A stretch of 64,000 nt of DNA, from NCBI GenBank assembly GCA_030148225.1, contig JASBTX010000011.1, positions 45,120 through 109,119 of the forward strand. The letters run 5' to 3'. This document shows, piece by piece, positions 36,648 through 46,135 of this stretch. Under the pieces are notes generated by a model, which was given only the letters and a program-made list of their open reading frames with translations, was not told the origin of the DNA and searched no databases. Made by a program: the position numbers and the translations under genes. This DNA is from Paracoccaceae bacterium. Lineage in GTDB: Bacteria > Pseudomonadota > Alphaproteobacteria > Rhodobacterales > Rhodobacteraceae. The stretch's first letter is position 1, and each line of letters opens with the position of its first letter.

Positions 36648-37646
36648 CTATCGCAGGATGAAACGCGGTGCCGAGCCAAGCGAGATCGGCCCGAACTTGA
36701 CCGAACCGTTCCGGAATGTCAGCGGCGCGTCCAGCGTATTGGGATTGCCGCTGAGCCCTGCCAAAACCTCTAATGCGCGCTCAAGTGTTGGTGCGAAATC
36801 GCGCGGGATACTGCCGGAATTGACGCCCAGATCCAGCATCTCTTTCCAGTTCTTGGCTTTGACCACGATCCTGCCGCTGGGAATGCCGGCGCTGTCGATC
36901 TCCAGCTCTCCGGCCAGGCGGAGGTCCAGATCACCCCAGATCGCCTTGAGTTCACGCAGGTCAAGGCCGGTGATACCCGGACGGCCATCCTCGATGGCAA
37001 AGCGGTCCCAGGGCGCATCGAACGTCATTGCGGCGTCAATCCGCATGGTCTGAATGGTCGATGGCAGGCTTGAAAGGGGATCGAGCGTTCTGAGAACATT
37101 TTCCGCGGGAGCGAGGTTGACGGCATCAAAGCCCAGATCATAACCGTTTTTGATATTTTCCACCCGGCGGAGGGCAAATCGCGCTGAATCCAGCGTGCTG
37201 ATCCAGCCCTGATCTGATGTCAGCTGCATGCTGTCGACAACGATATTGGCGCGATCAACCTCCAGCCGGGTTCCGGGCTCGAATACTACCGATCCGCGCA
37301 TGTCATCCGATGTCACCGAGACGCGCTCATAAGGCGAGGCAACGGTTTGTTCGTCGGGCCAGATCGCGATGATGTGGTTTGGATTATACGAAAGCGCCAA
37401 AATCTGAAAAAGCGGCGCTGCCCAGGCAACGCCCGTATCCGGATCAGCCAGGCTCAGGTTTTCCCACGACATGTCAAAGCGATAGGGAAATCCGGCAACG
37501 GATACATCCGCCTCGGCCTGCCAGCCTTCGCGTGCACGATCATTCAGCCACAGGCGGGTTGCCTGCTCTAGCCCTGTCGCCGTCAGCCACCAATACCCGA
37601 CCCACAATCCGGACAAGACAATGATCACTCCCAGAATGAAACGCAT
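36648..37646 (-). CDS. DUF2125 family protein
   Basis: A 332-residue protein with one N-terminal membrane anchor (MRFILGVIIVLSGLWVGYWWLTA) and a long periplasmic beta-rich part. ARLWLNDRAREGWQAEADVSVAGFPYRFDMSWENLSL is the start of the DUF2125 family, seen only in alphaproteobacteria and resembling AsmA-type envelope proteins. The ATG at 37646 begins the anchor directly and has AAAAGGAAC upstream; the frame is open to 37679. It converges on the extensin-like gene. No function is known. Confidence 0.85.
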   Translation of the reverse strand: MRFILGVIIVLSGLWVGYWWLTATGLEQATRLWLNDRAREGWQAEADVSVAGFPYRFDMSWENLSLADPDTGVAWAAPLFQILALSYNPNHIIAIWPDEQTVASPYERVSVTSDDMRGSVVFEPGTRLEVDRANIVVDSMQLTSDQGWISTLDSARFALRRVENIKNGYDLGFDAVNLAPAENVLRTLDPLSSLPSTIQTMRIDAAMTFDAPWDRFAIEDGRPGITGLDLRELKAIWGDLDLRLAGELEIDSAGIPSGRIVVKAKNWKEMLDLGVNSGSIPRDFAPTLERALEVLAGLSGNPNTLDAPLTFRNGSVKFGPISLGSAPRFILR

Positions 37647-37715
37647 CGGGGTTTTGTTCCTTTTCACTTCGGTCAGCATGGTGTCTATAGGTTCCGTTCA
37701 ACGAGGGCCACAGGA

Positions 37716-38252
37716 ATGACGGAACCGCTCTGGGTATTCGGGTACGGATCGCTGCTCTGGAATCCGGGGTTTAAATTTGTCGACAGTCAGCTCGCCCGAC
37801 TCTACGGCTATCACCGATCATTTTGCATGAGTTCCATTCACCATCGCGGGACCGAGGAAAACCCGGGCCTTGTTCTGGCGCTGGACGAAGCCGAGGATAC
37901 CTATTGTGACGGTCTGATATTTCGCGTGGCCGAGCATGAACGAGATGCGGTGCTGGCTTATCTGCGTGAACGCGAACTGATTTCTTCGGCCTATCTTGAG
38001 AGGTTCCTGGCCGTGCATCCGCGTGAAGGCCAGCCCGTAAATGCCGTGTGCTACGTGGTCGACCGCGCGCATCGACAATATGTTCAGCTACCCATGGCCG
38101 AGCAGGTCGAAATCATCGCGCGGGCAACGGGCGGGCGCGGCGCCAATACCGAATATCTCTATGCAACAGCCGAACATCTGGTAGAACTGGGCATAGAAGA
38201 TGCCGAATTGTCATCATTGACGCGCCAAGTGCGGCAATTAACCGGCGATTAA
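37716..38252 (+). CDS. gamma-glutamylcyclotransferase (ChaC-like)
   Basis: A 178-residue ChaC-type enzyme, which releases 5-oxoproline from glutathione. VFGYGSLLWNPGF is the substrate-binding loop, GTEENPGLVLALDEAEDTYCDG includes the catalytic glutamate region, and the C-terminal LPMAEQVEIIARATGGRGANTEYLY is the ChaC family end. It is divergent from DUF2125 and precedes the MotA/TolQ-like gene by about 74 bases on the same strand. The glutathione substrate is inferred from family. Confidence 0.92.
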   Translation: MTEPLWVFGYGSLLWNPGFKFVDSQLARLYGYHRSFCMSSIHHRGTEENPGLVLALDEAEDTYCDGLIFRVAEHERDAVLAYLRERELISSAYLERFLAVHPREGQPVNAVCYVVDRAHRQYVQLPMAEQVEIIARATGGRGANTEYLYATAEHLVELGIEDAELSSLTRQVRQLTGD

Positions 38253-38326
38253 GACAATAATTGTTGTCGGATCAGCCGCCAGCCCCTATTCTTGCGGAAA
38301 AATATAAAAACGCGACAGGACCCTTA

Positions 38327-39505
38327 ATGGCACGCGTAGAGACTGAGGCAGAACTGCAGTTCGCGCTACCGGTGCGTCAGATATCGCTTATGCTTCTGAC
38401 GATTATACTGGTGGGCGTCGGTGGCTATCTGGCGTTTCCCAGCGTCAAGCCTGTGTTCCTTGCCAATCCTTATCTGAACGGGCTGATCTTTGGGGTCTTC
38501 GTGTTCGGCATTCTGGCCTGTTTCTGGCAGCTCAGCCAGCTTGTGTCATCGGTAAACTGGATCGAGGGGTTCACGCAAAACCGCCCCGGTCATGAAATGA
38601 CCAAGGCACCGCGACTGCTGGCGTCGATGGCGGCACTGTTGCGTTCGCGCGGTGCCCGCATCCAGATCAGTGCAACCTCTTCTCGCTCGATCCTCGACTC
38701 GGTCGGCACCCGGATCGACGAGGCGCGTGACATGACGCGCTACATCGTCAACCTTTTGATTTTCCTGGGTCTTCTGGGTACTTTTTTCGGCCTGGCAACC
38801 ACGGTCCCGGCCGTGGTCGAAACCATCAAATCACTTTCACCAAAGGCGGGTGAAGACAGCGTAGTGATCTTTACCCGACTCATCGGCGGGCTCGAGGATC
38901 AGCTTGGTGGTATGGGTACGGCGTTTGCCTCATCGCTCTTGGGTCTCGCGGGCTCGCTTGTCGTTGGCCTGCTCGAGTTGTTTGCCAGCCACGGCCAGAA
39001 CCGTTTTTACCGCGATCTCGAGGATTGGTTGTCGACTATTACCCGGGTCGGTTTTGCTGGTGGCGAGGGTGAGCATGGCGGGATTGAAGGTGCCGGAATG
39101 GCCGCTGTGGTCGAGCATATGGTCGAACAGATGGAGGGGATGCAGCGGCTCTTTATCCAGTCGGACGAGGCGCGCACCACCTCTGAACGCCATCTCGCTG
39201 GTTTGGGCGCCGCCATACAGAATCTCAATGCAACGCTGGCCAATCAACAGGGGGCACCCGCCGATAACGGTGTGATGGAACGCCTGGCGAGCGGTCAGGA
39301 AAAGCTGATTACCGCCATAGAAGGCCAGGCGGTGGGTGACCATGTTGACGCGGAAAGCCGCATGAGGCTACGCAGTATCGAAGCCCAGCTCGTCCGAATA
39401 TTGCACGAAATGATCCAGGGCCGGGTGGATACCGTGACAGATCTGCGTGCCGATGTGAACACGTTAAGCAAGTCCATACAGAATCTGACTAAGGGTACGC
39501 GATAG
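38327..39505 (+). CDS. MotA/TolQ/ExbB-like proton-channel protein
   Basis: A 392-residue inner-membrane protein. Four membrane segments are at about 19-40, 48-72, 139-165 and 193-216, the last two matching the conserved TolQ/ExbB/MotA pore helices (NLLIFLGLLGTFFGLATTVPAVV and GMGTAFASSLLGLAGSLVVG). After them come ~170 cytoplasmic residues that look helical and coiled. The ATG at 38327 has ACAGGAC upstream. Eleven bases after its stop begins a MotB-like protein, so the two should form a proton-driven complex. It could be called a biopolymer transporter; no flagellar or Tol genes are near. Confidence 0.85.
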   Translation: MARVETEAELQFALPVRQISLMLLTIILVGVGGYLAFPSVKPVFLANPYLNGLIFGVFVFGILACFWQLSQLVSSVNWIEGFTQNRPGHEMTKAPRLLASMAALLRSRGARIQISATSSRSILDSVGTRIDEARDMTRYIVNLLIFLGLLGTFFGLATTVPAVVETIKSLSPKAGEDSVVIFTRLIGGLEDQLGGMGTAFASSLLGLAGSLVVGLLELFASHGQNRFYRDLEDWLSTITRVGFAGGEGEHGGIEGAGMAAVVEHMVEQMEGMQRLFIQSDEARTTSERHLAGLGAAIQNLNATLANQQGAPADNGVMERLASGQEKLITAIEGQAVGDHVDAESRMRLRSIEAQLVRILHEMIQGRVDTVTDLRADVNTLSKSIQNLTKGTR

Positions 39506-39516
39506 GAAGGGTGACC

Positions 39517-42500
39517 ATGGCGCTCAACCGCCGCGCAAACCAACGTGTTTCAAACAGTATATGGCCTGGATTCGTAGATGCCATGACAGCGCTGCTTTTG
39601 GTGCTGTTCTTTGTTCTGTCAATTTTCATGATTGTGCAGTTCATGCTGCGCGAGACCATTTCGGTTCAGGACAACCAGCTCAATAGTCTGGACGCGGAAA
39701 TCGCGCGCCTTGTGGATGCACTGGGCCTGGAACAGGCCAATAACGAAGAACTACAGCTTCAGCTTGGCTCTCTCAGCGCGTCACTGGATAGTGAGCGCGC
39801 AGTAATTGCCTCACTGCGCGCCCAAAATCTGGATCAGGAGGGCCAGATTGCCGATTTTGAAAGTCAGGTGGCGCTTCTTCTTTCGGATCAGCAGGCGGCA
39901 GAGGCACGGATCGCCGCACTTTTGTCCAGCAACGAAGAAGCCGAGGCGCGGATTGCAGGTCTGATCGGCCAGACCGAAGAGGATGCCAAGCGTATCGAAA
40001 CGCTGGGCGAAGAAAACCTGGGCCTGTTCGCACGGATCGAAGATATTGAGGCCGCCAATGCACGCCTACTGACCGAGCAGGAGGCGTTGAACCTTGCCCT
40101 GGTATCCGCGCGCGATGAGATTGATATGCAGACAGAGGCCGCCCGTTTCGCCGCGGCCAAGCGCGAGGCGCTGGAAGCCCTGATTGCCGATCTACAGAAC
40201 AATGCCGAGACGCAGAACAAATCCCTGACCGAAGCACTGGCGCTGCTGGATGAGCGCGCTGCGTCCATCGCGAACCTCGACAGCCAGCTTGTCGATGTGA
40301 ATACACAGCTTCGCCAGATCGAGACGCTGTTGTCAGATGAACAGACCAGAACGGCAAACCTGACCACGACCGGAGAAGAACGTGCCGCCCGCATCGCGGC
40401 GCTGGTTGCGTCACTATCCGAAGCCGAGGCAGAACGCCTTGCCAATGAAGATACGCTCGCCACACTGCGCCAGCAGCTTGCCGACGCAGACGCGCTTTTG
40501 ACCGAGGCGGAGCGCGCGCAGCTTGCCAATGTGGCGGCAGCAGAAGCCCTGCGCCAGCGCCTTGCCGAGACCGAGGCAAAGCTGACGGATGAGGAGGCCG
40601 CGCGCATCGCGGCGCTGGCAACCATAGAGACCCTGACCACCAAGCTGGGTGAAACCGAAACCGAGTTGTCGAACGAAGCCAACGAGCGGCTGGCGGCGAT
40701 TGCTGCGCTGGAGGCGCTGCGCGCCAGTCTGGCCGAGACCGAACAAAAGCTCGCCAGCGAAGAGGCGAACCGCTTTGCCGCCTTGTCTAATGTCGAGGAT
40801 CTGTCGACACAGCTTGCCGATACACAGGCGGAATTGTCGGTGGAAAACCGCGAGCGTTTGGCGGCGGTGGCAGCGCTGGAGGCGCTGCGCGAAAAGCTGA
40901 CGGCGACCGAACAGTCGCTGAACCAAGAGGAAACCGCCCGTATTCAGATCACGGCCAGCGCCAAGGCCCTGACCGAACAGCTAGAAGAGACCCAGACCCG
41001 CCTGACGGACGAGGAAACTTTGCGGCTGGCCGAATTGCAGGCTGCCGAAGCGTTGCGTCAGGAACTGAGCGATCTCGAAAAATCACTCTCTGATGAATCG
41101 ACTGCGAAACTTGCCGCGCTGGCCGAACTCGAGGCATTGCGCAAGCGTCTGGGTGAGACCGAAACCCAGCTTCAGGAAGAGACCGCAGCCCGGCTGGCGC
41201 TGACAACTGATGCATCGACGCTGGCCGCCGAACTGAGTGAAACGCGGCAGAAACTGTCAGACGAAGAGGCGCTGCGCCTTGCCGAACTGGTGGCGGTTGA
41301 TGCGATGCGCAAACGCCTTGCGGAACTTGAATCGCAGCTTACCGAAGAAGAGACATTGCGTATCGCCGAACAGGCAGCGCTGGAATCTTTGCGTCAGCGC
41401 ATGGCCTCGGTCGAGGCCGATTTGTCAGCCGAAGAGGCGGATCGCCTGAAAGAACTGGCTGCCGCTGAAGCGTTGCGCAAACGACTGGCCGAAGCCGAAG
41501 CCAGCCTGAGCGAAGAGGAAAAGGGCCGTCTGGCCGAAGCCGCCGCCGCCGCCCGGCTGCGCGAACAACTTCAGAATGCCGATGACGAGCTGACCGCGCT
41601 GACGCTGAAACTCGAGGCTGAACGCAAGCGGGCAGAGGATACGCTGACCCTGTTGGCCGCCGCCGACAGCGCACGTGACAACCTGAGTGCCAAGCTTGCC
41701 GCCGCTCTGGCCGCAGGTGACCGGCAAGAGGGGGTGCTGAACCTCAAGGATGAAGAGATCGCGAACCTCAGGGCCGAGAATGAAGCGCTGAAGGCGACAT
41801 TGGGAACCGAAGACAGCAGCCTTGAAAACCGTCTTGCCGCTGCGCTGGCGGCCAAGCTGGCGGCGGAAGAAGAAGCCGTGCGCCAGCTGACCGAAGCAGA
41901 GCGTCGGGCGGCGCTGTTGTCGCAGGCGCAGATTGAACTGCGCAACGAAGAGGCAAAAGGTGCCGAGGCCGCCCGGAAACTGGCGCTGTTGAATTCGCAA
42001 ACCTCGGAATTGCGGTCCCAGCTTTCATCCCTTCAGGAATTGCTGGACGCGGCGGCGGCCAAGGATGAATCCAACCAGGTGCAGATTCAGGCGCTGGGGT
42101 CACAGCTGAATGTTGCACTGGCACAAACGGCGGCCGAGCAAAAGAAACTGGCCGCCGAGCAAAAGCGCCGCGCCGATGCCGAAGAGGCGCTGCGAAAGAA
42201 ACTCGAGGAAGAAGCCAAGCAACTGGAACGCTATCGTTCCGACTTCTTCGGCAAACTCCGCGAAGTGCTCGAGGATCGGGACGACATCCAGATCAAAGGC
42301 GACCGGTTCGTCTTTTCGTCCGAGGTTCTGTTCCCGCCCGGCGGTGCCGAACTATCGGATGCCGGTGAACATGAAATCGGGAATGTCGCGCAGGTGTTGC
42401 GGGAAATCGCCGTTGAAATTCCGCCCGAGATCGACTGGGTCATCCGCGTTGACGGGCACACGGACAATGTTCAGTTCAACGGGACAGGCAAATACGCGAA

Positions 42501-42684
42501 CAACTGGGAGCTGAGCCAGGGCCGTGCGCTGGCCGTTGTTCAGTACCTGATCGAAAACGAGAATATACCGCCCAACCGACTGGTCGCAGCCGGGTTCGGT
42601 GAATATCAGCCAATTGATCGCGGCAATTCGGCTGAAGCGCGGGCGCGTAACCGGCGGATCGAGCTGAAACTTACCGAGAAATAG
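39517..42684 (+). CDS. MotB/OmpA-like protein with a giant coiled-coil stalk
   Basis: A 1055-residue protein. One membrane helix lies at 19-43 with D21 at its start (FVDAMTALLLVLFFVLS), the place of the proton-carrying Asp of MotB/TolR/ExbD. Residues ~50-905 are almost continuous coiled coil, including 14 units of exactly 28 residues at 315-706. Residues 907-1055 are an OmpA-like peptidoglycan-binding domain (DGHTDNV, NNWELSQGRALAVVQYLI, ARNRRIELKL). The protein would anchor to the cell wall through the OmpA domain while its helix completes the channel of the upstream MotA/TolQ-like protein. Start ATG 39517 has GGAAGG upstream. Its 3' end overlaps the convergent peptidase gene by 14 bases. 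Confidence 0.88.
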   Translation: MALNRRANQRVSNSIWPGFVDAMTALLLVLFFVLSIFMIVQFMLRETISVQDNQLNSLDAEIARLVDALGLEQANNEELQLQLGSLSASLDSERAVIASLRAQNLDQEGQIADFESQVALLLSDQQAAEARIAALLSSNEEAEARIAGLIGQTEEDAKRIETLGEENLGLFARIEDIEAANARLLTEQEALNLALVSARDEIDMQTEAARFAAAKREALEALIADLQNNAETQNKSLTEALALLDERAASIANLDSQLVDVNTQLRQIETLLSDEQTRTANLTTTGEERAARIAALVASLSEAEAERLANEDTLATLRQQLADADALLTEAERAQLANVAAAEALRQRLAETEAKLTDEEAARIAALATIETLTTKLGETETELSNEANERLAAIAALEALRASLAETEQKLASEEANRFAALSNVEDLSTQLADTQAELSVENRERLAAVAALEALREKLTATEQSLNQEETARIQITASAKALTEQLEETQTRLTDEETLRLAELQAAEALRQELSDLEKSLSDESTAKLAALAELEALRKRLGETETQLQEETAARLALTTDASTLAAELSETRQKLSDEEALRLAELVAVDAMRKRLAELESQLTEEETLRIAEQAALESLRQRMASVEADLSAEEADRLKELAAAEALRKRLAEAEASLSEEEKGRLAEAAAAARLREQLQNADDELTALTLKLEAERKRAEDTLTLLAAADSARDNLSAKLAAALAAGDRQEGVLNLKDEEIANLRAENEALKATLGTEDSSLENRLAAALAAKLAAEEEAVRQLTEAERRAALLSQAQIELRNEEAKGAEAARKLALLNSQTSELRSQLSSLQELLDAAAAKDESNQVQIQALGSQLNVALAQTAAEQKKLAAEQKRRADAEEALRKKLEEEAKQLERYRSDFFGKLREVLEDRDDIQIKGDRFVFSSEVLFPPGGAELSDAGEHEIGNVAQVLREIAVEIPPEIDWVIRVDGHTDNVQFNGTGKYANNWELSQGRALAVVQYLIENENIPPNRLVAAGFGEYQPIDRGNSAEARARNRRIELKLTEK
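40459..41634 (+). repeat. 14 x 84-bp in-frame repeats coding four-heptad units
   Basis: Units of 84 bp follow each other without an insertion or deletion; each encodes 28 residues of the form (E/A)xLxxxLxETExxLxxEExxRLAAxxAx. Unit starts fall at 40459 plus multiples of 84 up to 41551, and the codons for ALRxxL recur at each start. The DNA copies have diverged, so the repeat is old and kept at protein level, as expected for a coiled-coil rod of fixed length. Confidence 0.88.
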
Positions 42685-43645
42685 TCGACGTGACGCGGCG
42701 TGTATTCAGCGTCTGACCATCGCGGATCAGCCGGGCGCGCCCCTCATAACTGCCGGGGGCCCATTGGCGGGCCTTCAGTTTCCGACCAAAAGCCCGGTAG
42801 CCCTGCGCGTGCACCTTGTCGATCTGAAATACTTTTTCCATTGCAAACCGATTGGGCCCGACAACTTCAAGCGCGACCTCATCACCCGGTCGGGCCCCGA
42901 AAAAGAACGCCCAGAGGATCAGGGCATCAGAGGATTTGTCGATATTATCCGCACGGATCGCACCGCTGCGGATGTCTTCGAAATCCGGCAAAGCGGGGGC
43001 GAATCCGATCTTCATGATGGCACCCGGCAATTCCGGGATCGGCGTGCTCCAGAGCGTGTGTTCAGGCCGGGCACCGCAACTGCCAACGCGATCTGGTGCA
43101 AAAGGGTCGATGACCTCTCCGTCCTTGCGCACGGTCAGCTGGACATGGGCAAAATCGGTCTTACCGCTCAGCCCGACCGTCCCCAGTACATCACCGGCGC
43201 CCACCCTCATGCCCTTGGACACGGCAATTGACCCTTCTTTCATGTGGCAATACTGGGTCTCCCATCCGCCGCCATGATCGATGCGCACGCCGTTACCGCA
43301 TTCAACCCCGCTGACATCGGGGGCACCGGGCGCGTTCTGGCGAAAATCCTGCATGCCGTCGCGCGTGGCCCGAACGATCCCCGGTGCTGCCGCCACGACC
43401 TGAACGTCATCCGCAATATCAGCATCGTCGATCAGCCGGAAATCGGTGCCGCGGTGGCCATCATAGGTCAGTGGTCCGCAAAGATAGTCCCGCGACTGAC
43501 CCTCGGCAGGGTCCTGATCGACAAACTGCTGGACAAAGCAGTCCTCGCCAAGGCGACAATTCAGCGGAAATTCAAGCGGCAGATCGGCCGCCGCAAGGGG
43601 CACGGCGGCAAAGATCAACGGCAACAGGATCGTGGTGCGGCTCAA
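42671..43645 (-). CDS. M23/LytM-domain protein, zinc site incomplete
   Basis: A 324-residue protein with a signal peptide ([20 protein letters not shown]). The LytM fold is present: HRGTDF with H64 and D68, GVRIDHGGGWETQYCHMKEG and GKTDFAHVQLTVRKDG. The last motif is normally HxH; here it reads H167-V-Q169, so the third zinc ligand is replaced by Gln. It may be a non-catalytic amidase activator like EnvC, or a weakened endopeptidase. The start ATG overlaps the clpA stop (ATGA), so the two genes are coupled; it converges on the coiled-coil gene. Confidence 0.82.
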   Translation of the reverse strand: MSRTTILLPLIFAAVPLAAADLPLEFPLNCRLGEDCFVQQFVDQDPAEGQSRDYLCGPLTYDGHRGTDFRLIDDADIADDVQVVAAAPGIVRATRDGMQDFRQNAPGAPDVSGVECGNGVRIDHGGGWETQYCHMKEGSIAVSKGMRVGAGDVLGTVGLSGKTDFAHVQLTVRKDGEVIDPFAPDRVGSCGARPEHTLWSTPIPELPGAIMKIGFAPALPDFEDIRSGAIRADNIDKSSDALILWAFFFGARPGDEVALEVVGPNRFAMEKVFQIDKVHAQGYRAFGRKLKARQWAPGSYEGRARLIRDGQTLNTRRVTSTISR

Positions 43646-45969
43646 TCGGCGGTCAGCAATGGCGGCTTGTTTTCCGACAGACGGGGGTTATCCGGCGCCG
43701 AAATGCGCAGATCAAGCTCTCCGTCCTTGATGCCGACCTTGACAAGACCGCCCTTGGCCAGCTTGCCAAACAGCAACTCCTCGGCAAGCGGCTTTTTGAT
43801 GTGCTCCTGAATGATCCGGCCAAGAGGCCGCGCGCCCATCTTGTCGTCATAGCCCCGGTTGGCCAGCCATTCGGCGGCAGCACGGGTCAGTTCGATCGTG
43901 ACATTGCGGTCCATCAATTGCGCTTCCAGCTGCAGCACGAATTTCTCGACCACCTGCAGGATCACCTCTTTGGGCAGCGGTGCAAAGCTGATGACCGCGT
44001 CCAGCCGGTTGCGGAATTCGGGCGTGAAGGTGCGCTCGATCGCGGCCGTATCTTCGCCCTCGCGGCGGTCACGGCCAAAGCCGATGGCCGATTTCGCCAG
44101 TTCGGTGGCCCCGGCATTTGACGTCATGATCAGGATGACATTCCGGAAATCAACCGAACGACCGTTGTGGTCGGTCAGTGTACCGTGATCCATGACCTGC
44201 AAAAGGATGTTGAATACATCCGGATGCGCCTTTTCGATTTCATCCAGCAACAGCACGCAATGCGGGTGCTGATCAACCCCGTCGGTCAGCATGCCGCCCT
44301 GATCAAAGCCGACATAGCCCGGCGGCGCGCCGATCAGGCGGCTGACGGCGTGTTTTTCCATGTATTCGGACATGTCAAAGCGCAAAAGTTCCACACCCAG
44401 CGTATCGGCCAGCTGTTTTGCCACTTCGGTTTTGCCGACTCCGGTTGGCCCCGCAAAGAGATAGTTGCCAATGGGCTTTTCCGGCTCGCGCAGACCGGCG
44501 CGGGCCAGCTTGATGGCTGATGACAGGGCTTCGATGGCGCTGTCCTGTCCAAAGACCACGCGCTTCAGGCTGACCTCCAGATCCTTGAGAACCTCGGCAT
44601 CATCCTTGGAAACATTCTTGGGCGGAATGCGTGCGATCTTGGCAACCACGGCCTCGATCTCCTTGGCGCCGATGGTCTTGCGCCTTTTGCTCTCGGCCAC
44701 CAGATGCTGGGCCGCACCGGCCTCGTCTATGACATCAATGGCCTTGTCCGGCAGCTTGCGGTCGTTGATATAACGCGCCGACAATTCCACGGCCGTCTTG
44801 ATCGCCTCGGCGGTGTATTTGATCGAATGGTGATCCTCGAAATAGGGTTTGATACCCCGCAGGATCTTAACCGCGTCATCGACCGACGGCTCGTTGACAT
44901 CGATTTTCTGGAACCGGCGTGACAGGGCGCGGTCCTTTTCGAAATGCTGGCGGAATTCCTTGTAGGTTGTTGATCCCATGCACCGAAGCTTGCCCCCCTG
45001 CAGTGCGGGTTTCAGCAGGTTCGAGGCATCCATCGCACCGCCGGATGTGGCACCGGCACCGATCACTGTGTGAATCTCGTCGATGAAGAGCACCGCGTCG
45101 GGATGATCCTCAAGTTCGCTCATCACGGCCTTCAGCCGCTCTTCGAAATCACCGCGATAGCGTGTACCGGCCAGCAATGCACCCATGTCCAGCGAATATA
45201 TAGTGGCACCCTGCAAAACCTCGGGTGTTTCGCCATTGACGATCTTTCGTGCCAGCCCTTCGGCGATGGCGGTTTTCCCGACACCCGGGTCCCCGACCAG
45301 AAGCGGGTTGTTCTTGCGTCTGCGGCAAAGAACCTGAACACAGCGCTCGACCTCGTGTTCGCGCCCGATCAGCGGATCGACATCGCCCTTTTCGGCCTTG
45401 GCGTTCAGGTCGACACAGTATTTCGCCAGGGCGCTTTCCTTGGCTTCGCCGGCGTTACCGCCCTCGAGATCAGCCTCTTCGTTTTCATCAGACGCGCCGG
45501 TTACGGGGCGGTTTTCCCCATATTCGGGGTCCTTGGCCACACCATGTGCGATAAAGTTCACGGCGTCATAGCGTGTCATGTCCTGCTCTTGCAGAAAGAA
45601 TGCCGCATTGGATTCGCGTTCAGCAAATATCGCCACCAGCACATTGGCGCCCGTCACCTCGCTGCGGCCCGACGACTGAACGTGAATCGCCGCGCGCTGA
45701 ATGACGCGCTGGAACGCAGCGGTCGGCACGGCTTCGGATCCGTCAATTTCAGTGATCAGCGAACTCAGATCGTCCTCGATGAACTCGATCAGCGCATTTC
45801 TCAGAACATCTGTATCGACCGCACAGGCCTGCATGACCTTGGCCGCGTCGGGCTCTTCGATCAGGCAGAGCAGCAGATGCTCCAGCGTGGCCAGTTCATG
45901 CTTGCGCTGGTTTGCCTCGGCCAGCGCTTCGTGAATGGCTTGTTCAAGTGTCTTCGAAAATGACGGCAC
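43642..45969 (-). CDS. clpA: ATP-dependent Clp protease ATP-binding subunit ClpA
   Basis: ClpA unfolds proteins and feeds them to ClpP. The 775-residue product has the double Clp-N domain (residues 1-145), Walker [14 protein letters not shown] in D1 and [13 protein letters not shown] in D2, and [13 protein letters not shown], the IGF-type loop that docks on ClpP. The GTG at 45969 was chosen because [33 protein letters not shown] is the family start and AAGGAG lies upstream; the frame is open about 60 bases beyond. No clpS is seen nearby; the usual clpS-clpA pairing is absent from this window. Confidence 0.95.
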   Translation of the reverse strand: MPSFSKTLEQAIHEALAEANQRKHELATLEHLLLCLIEEPDAAKVMQACAVDTDVLRNALIEFIEDDLSSLITEIDGSEAVPTAAFQRVIQRAAIHVQSSGRSEVTGANVLVAIFAERESNAAFFLQEQDMTRYDAVNFIAHGVAKDPEYGENRPVTGASDENEEADLEGGNAGEAKESALAKYCVDLNAKAEKGDVDPLIGREHEVERCVQVLCRRRKNNPLLVGDPGVGKTAIAEGLARKIVNGETPEVLQGATIYSLDMGALLAGTRYRGDFEERLKAVMSELEDHPDAVLFIDEIHTVIGAGATSGGAMDASNLLKPALQGGKLRCMGSTTYKEFRQHFEKDRALSRRFQKIDVNEPSVDDAVKILRGIKPYFEDHHSIKYTAEAIKTAVELSARYINDRKLPDKAIDVIDEAGAAQHLVAESKRRKTIGAKEIEAVVAKIARIPPKNVSKDDAEVLKDLEVSLKRVVFGQDSAIEALSSAIKLARAGLREPEKPIGNYLFAGPTGVGKTEVAKQLADTLGVELLRFDMSEYMEKHAVSRLIGAPPGYVGFDQGGMLTDGVDQHPHCVLLLDEIEKAHPDVFNILLQVMDHGTLTDHNGRSVDFRNVILIMTSNAGATELAKSAIGFGRDRREGEDTAAIERTFTPEFRNRLDAVISFAPLPKEVILQVVEKFVLQLEAQLMDRNVTIELTRAAAEWLANRGYDDKMGARPLGRIIQEHIKKPLAEELLFGKLAKGGLVKVGIKDGELDLRISAPDNPRLSENKPPLLTAD

Positions 45970-46135
45970 GTTGCGTGCTCCTTGTACCAAGGGTCGCCGG
46001 TACAGGTCCGACGCCCGCATGTGTTCCATTACTCCTAGACTTTGTTTTTATTTTGCGGGCTTCAAGGGCTTTTTGCCATTTTGGGGCGATACTTGAACAC
46101 AATTGGTAAATATTTCAGCAGTTCACACCCGCGGC

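Noticed and set aside
40459..41634. CRISPR-like or minisatellite repeat
   Set aside because: The periodicity is 84 bp in frame and the DNA copies have diverged; it encodes heptads of a coiled coil and has no spacers.
38327..42684. Zorya-type anti-phage system from the MotA-like and OmpA-like pair
   Set aside because: Zorya needs ZorC/ZorD or ZorE beside ZorA/ZorB. Here the neighbours are ChaC, a LytM protein and ClpA, and the coiled coil is on the OmpA-like protein.
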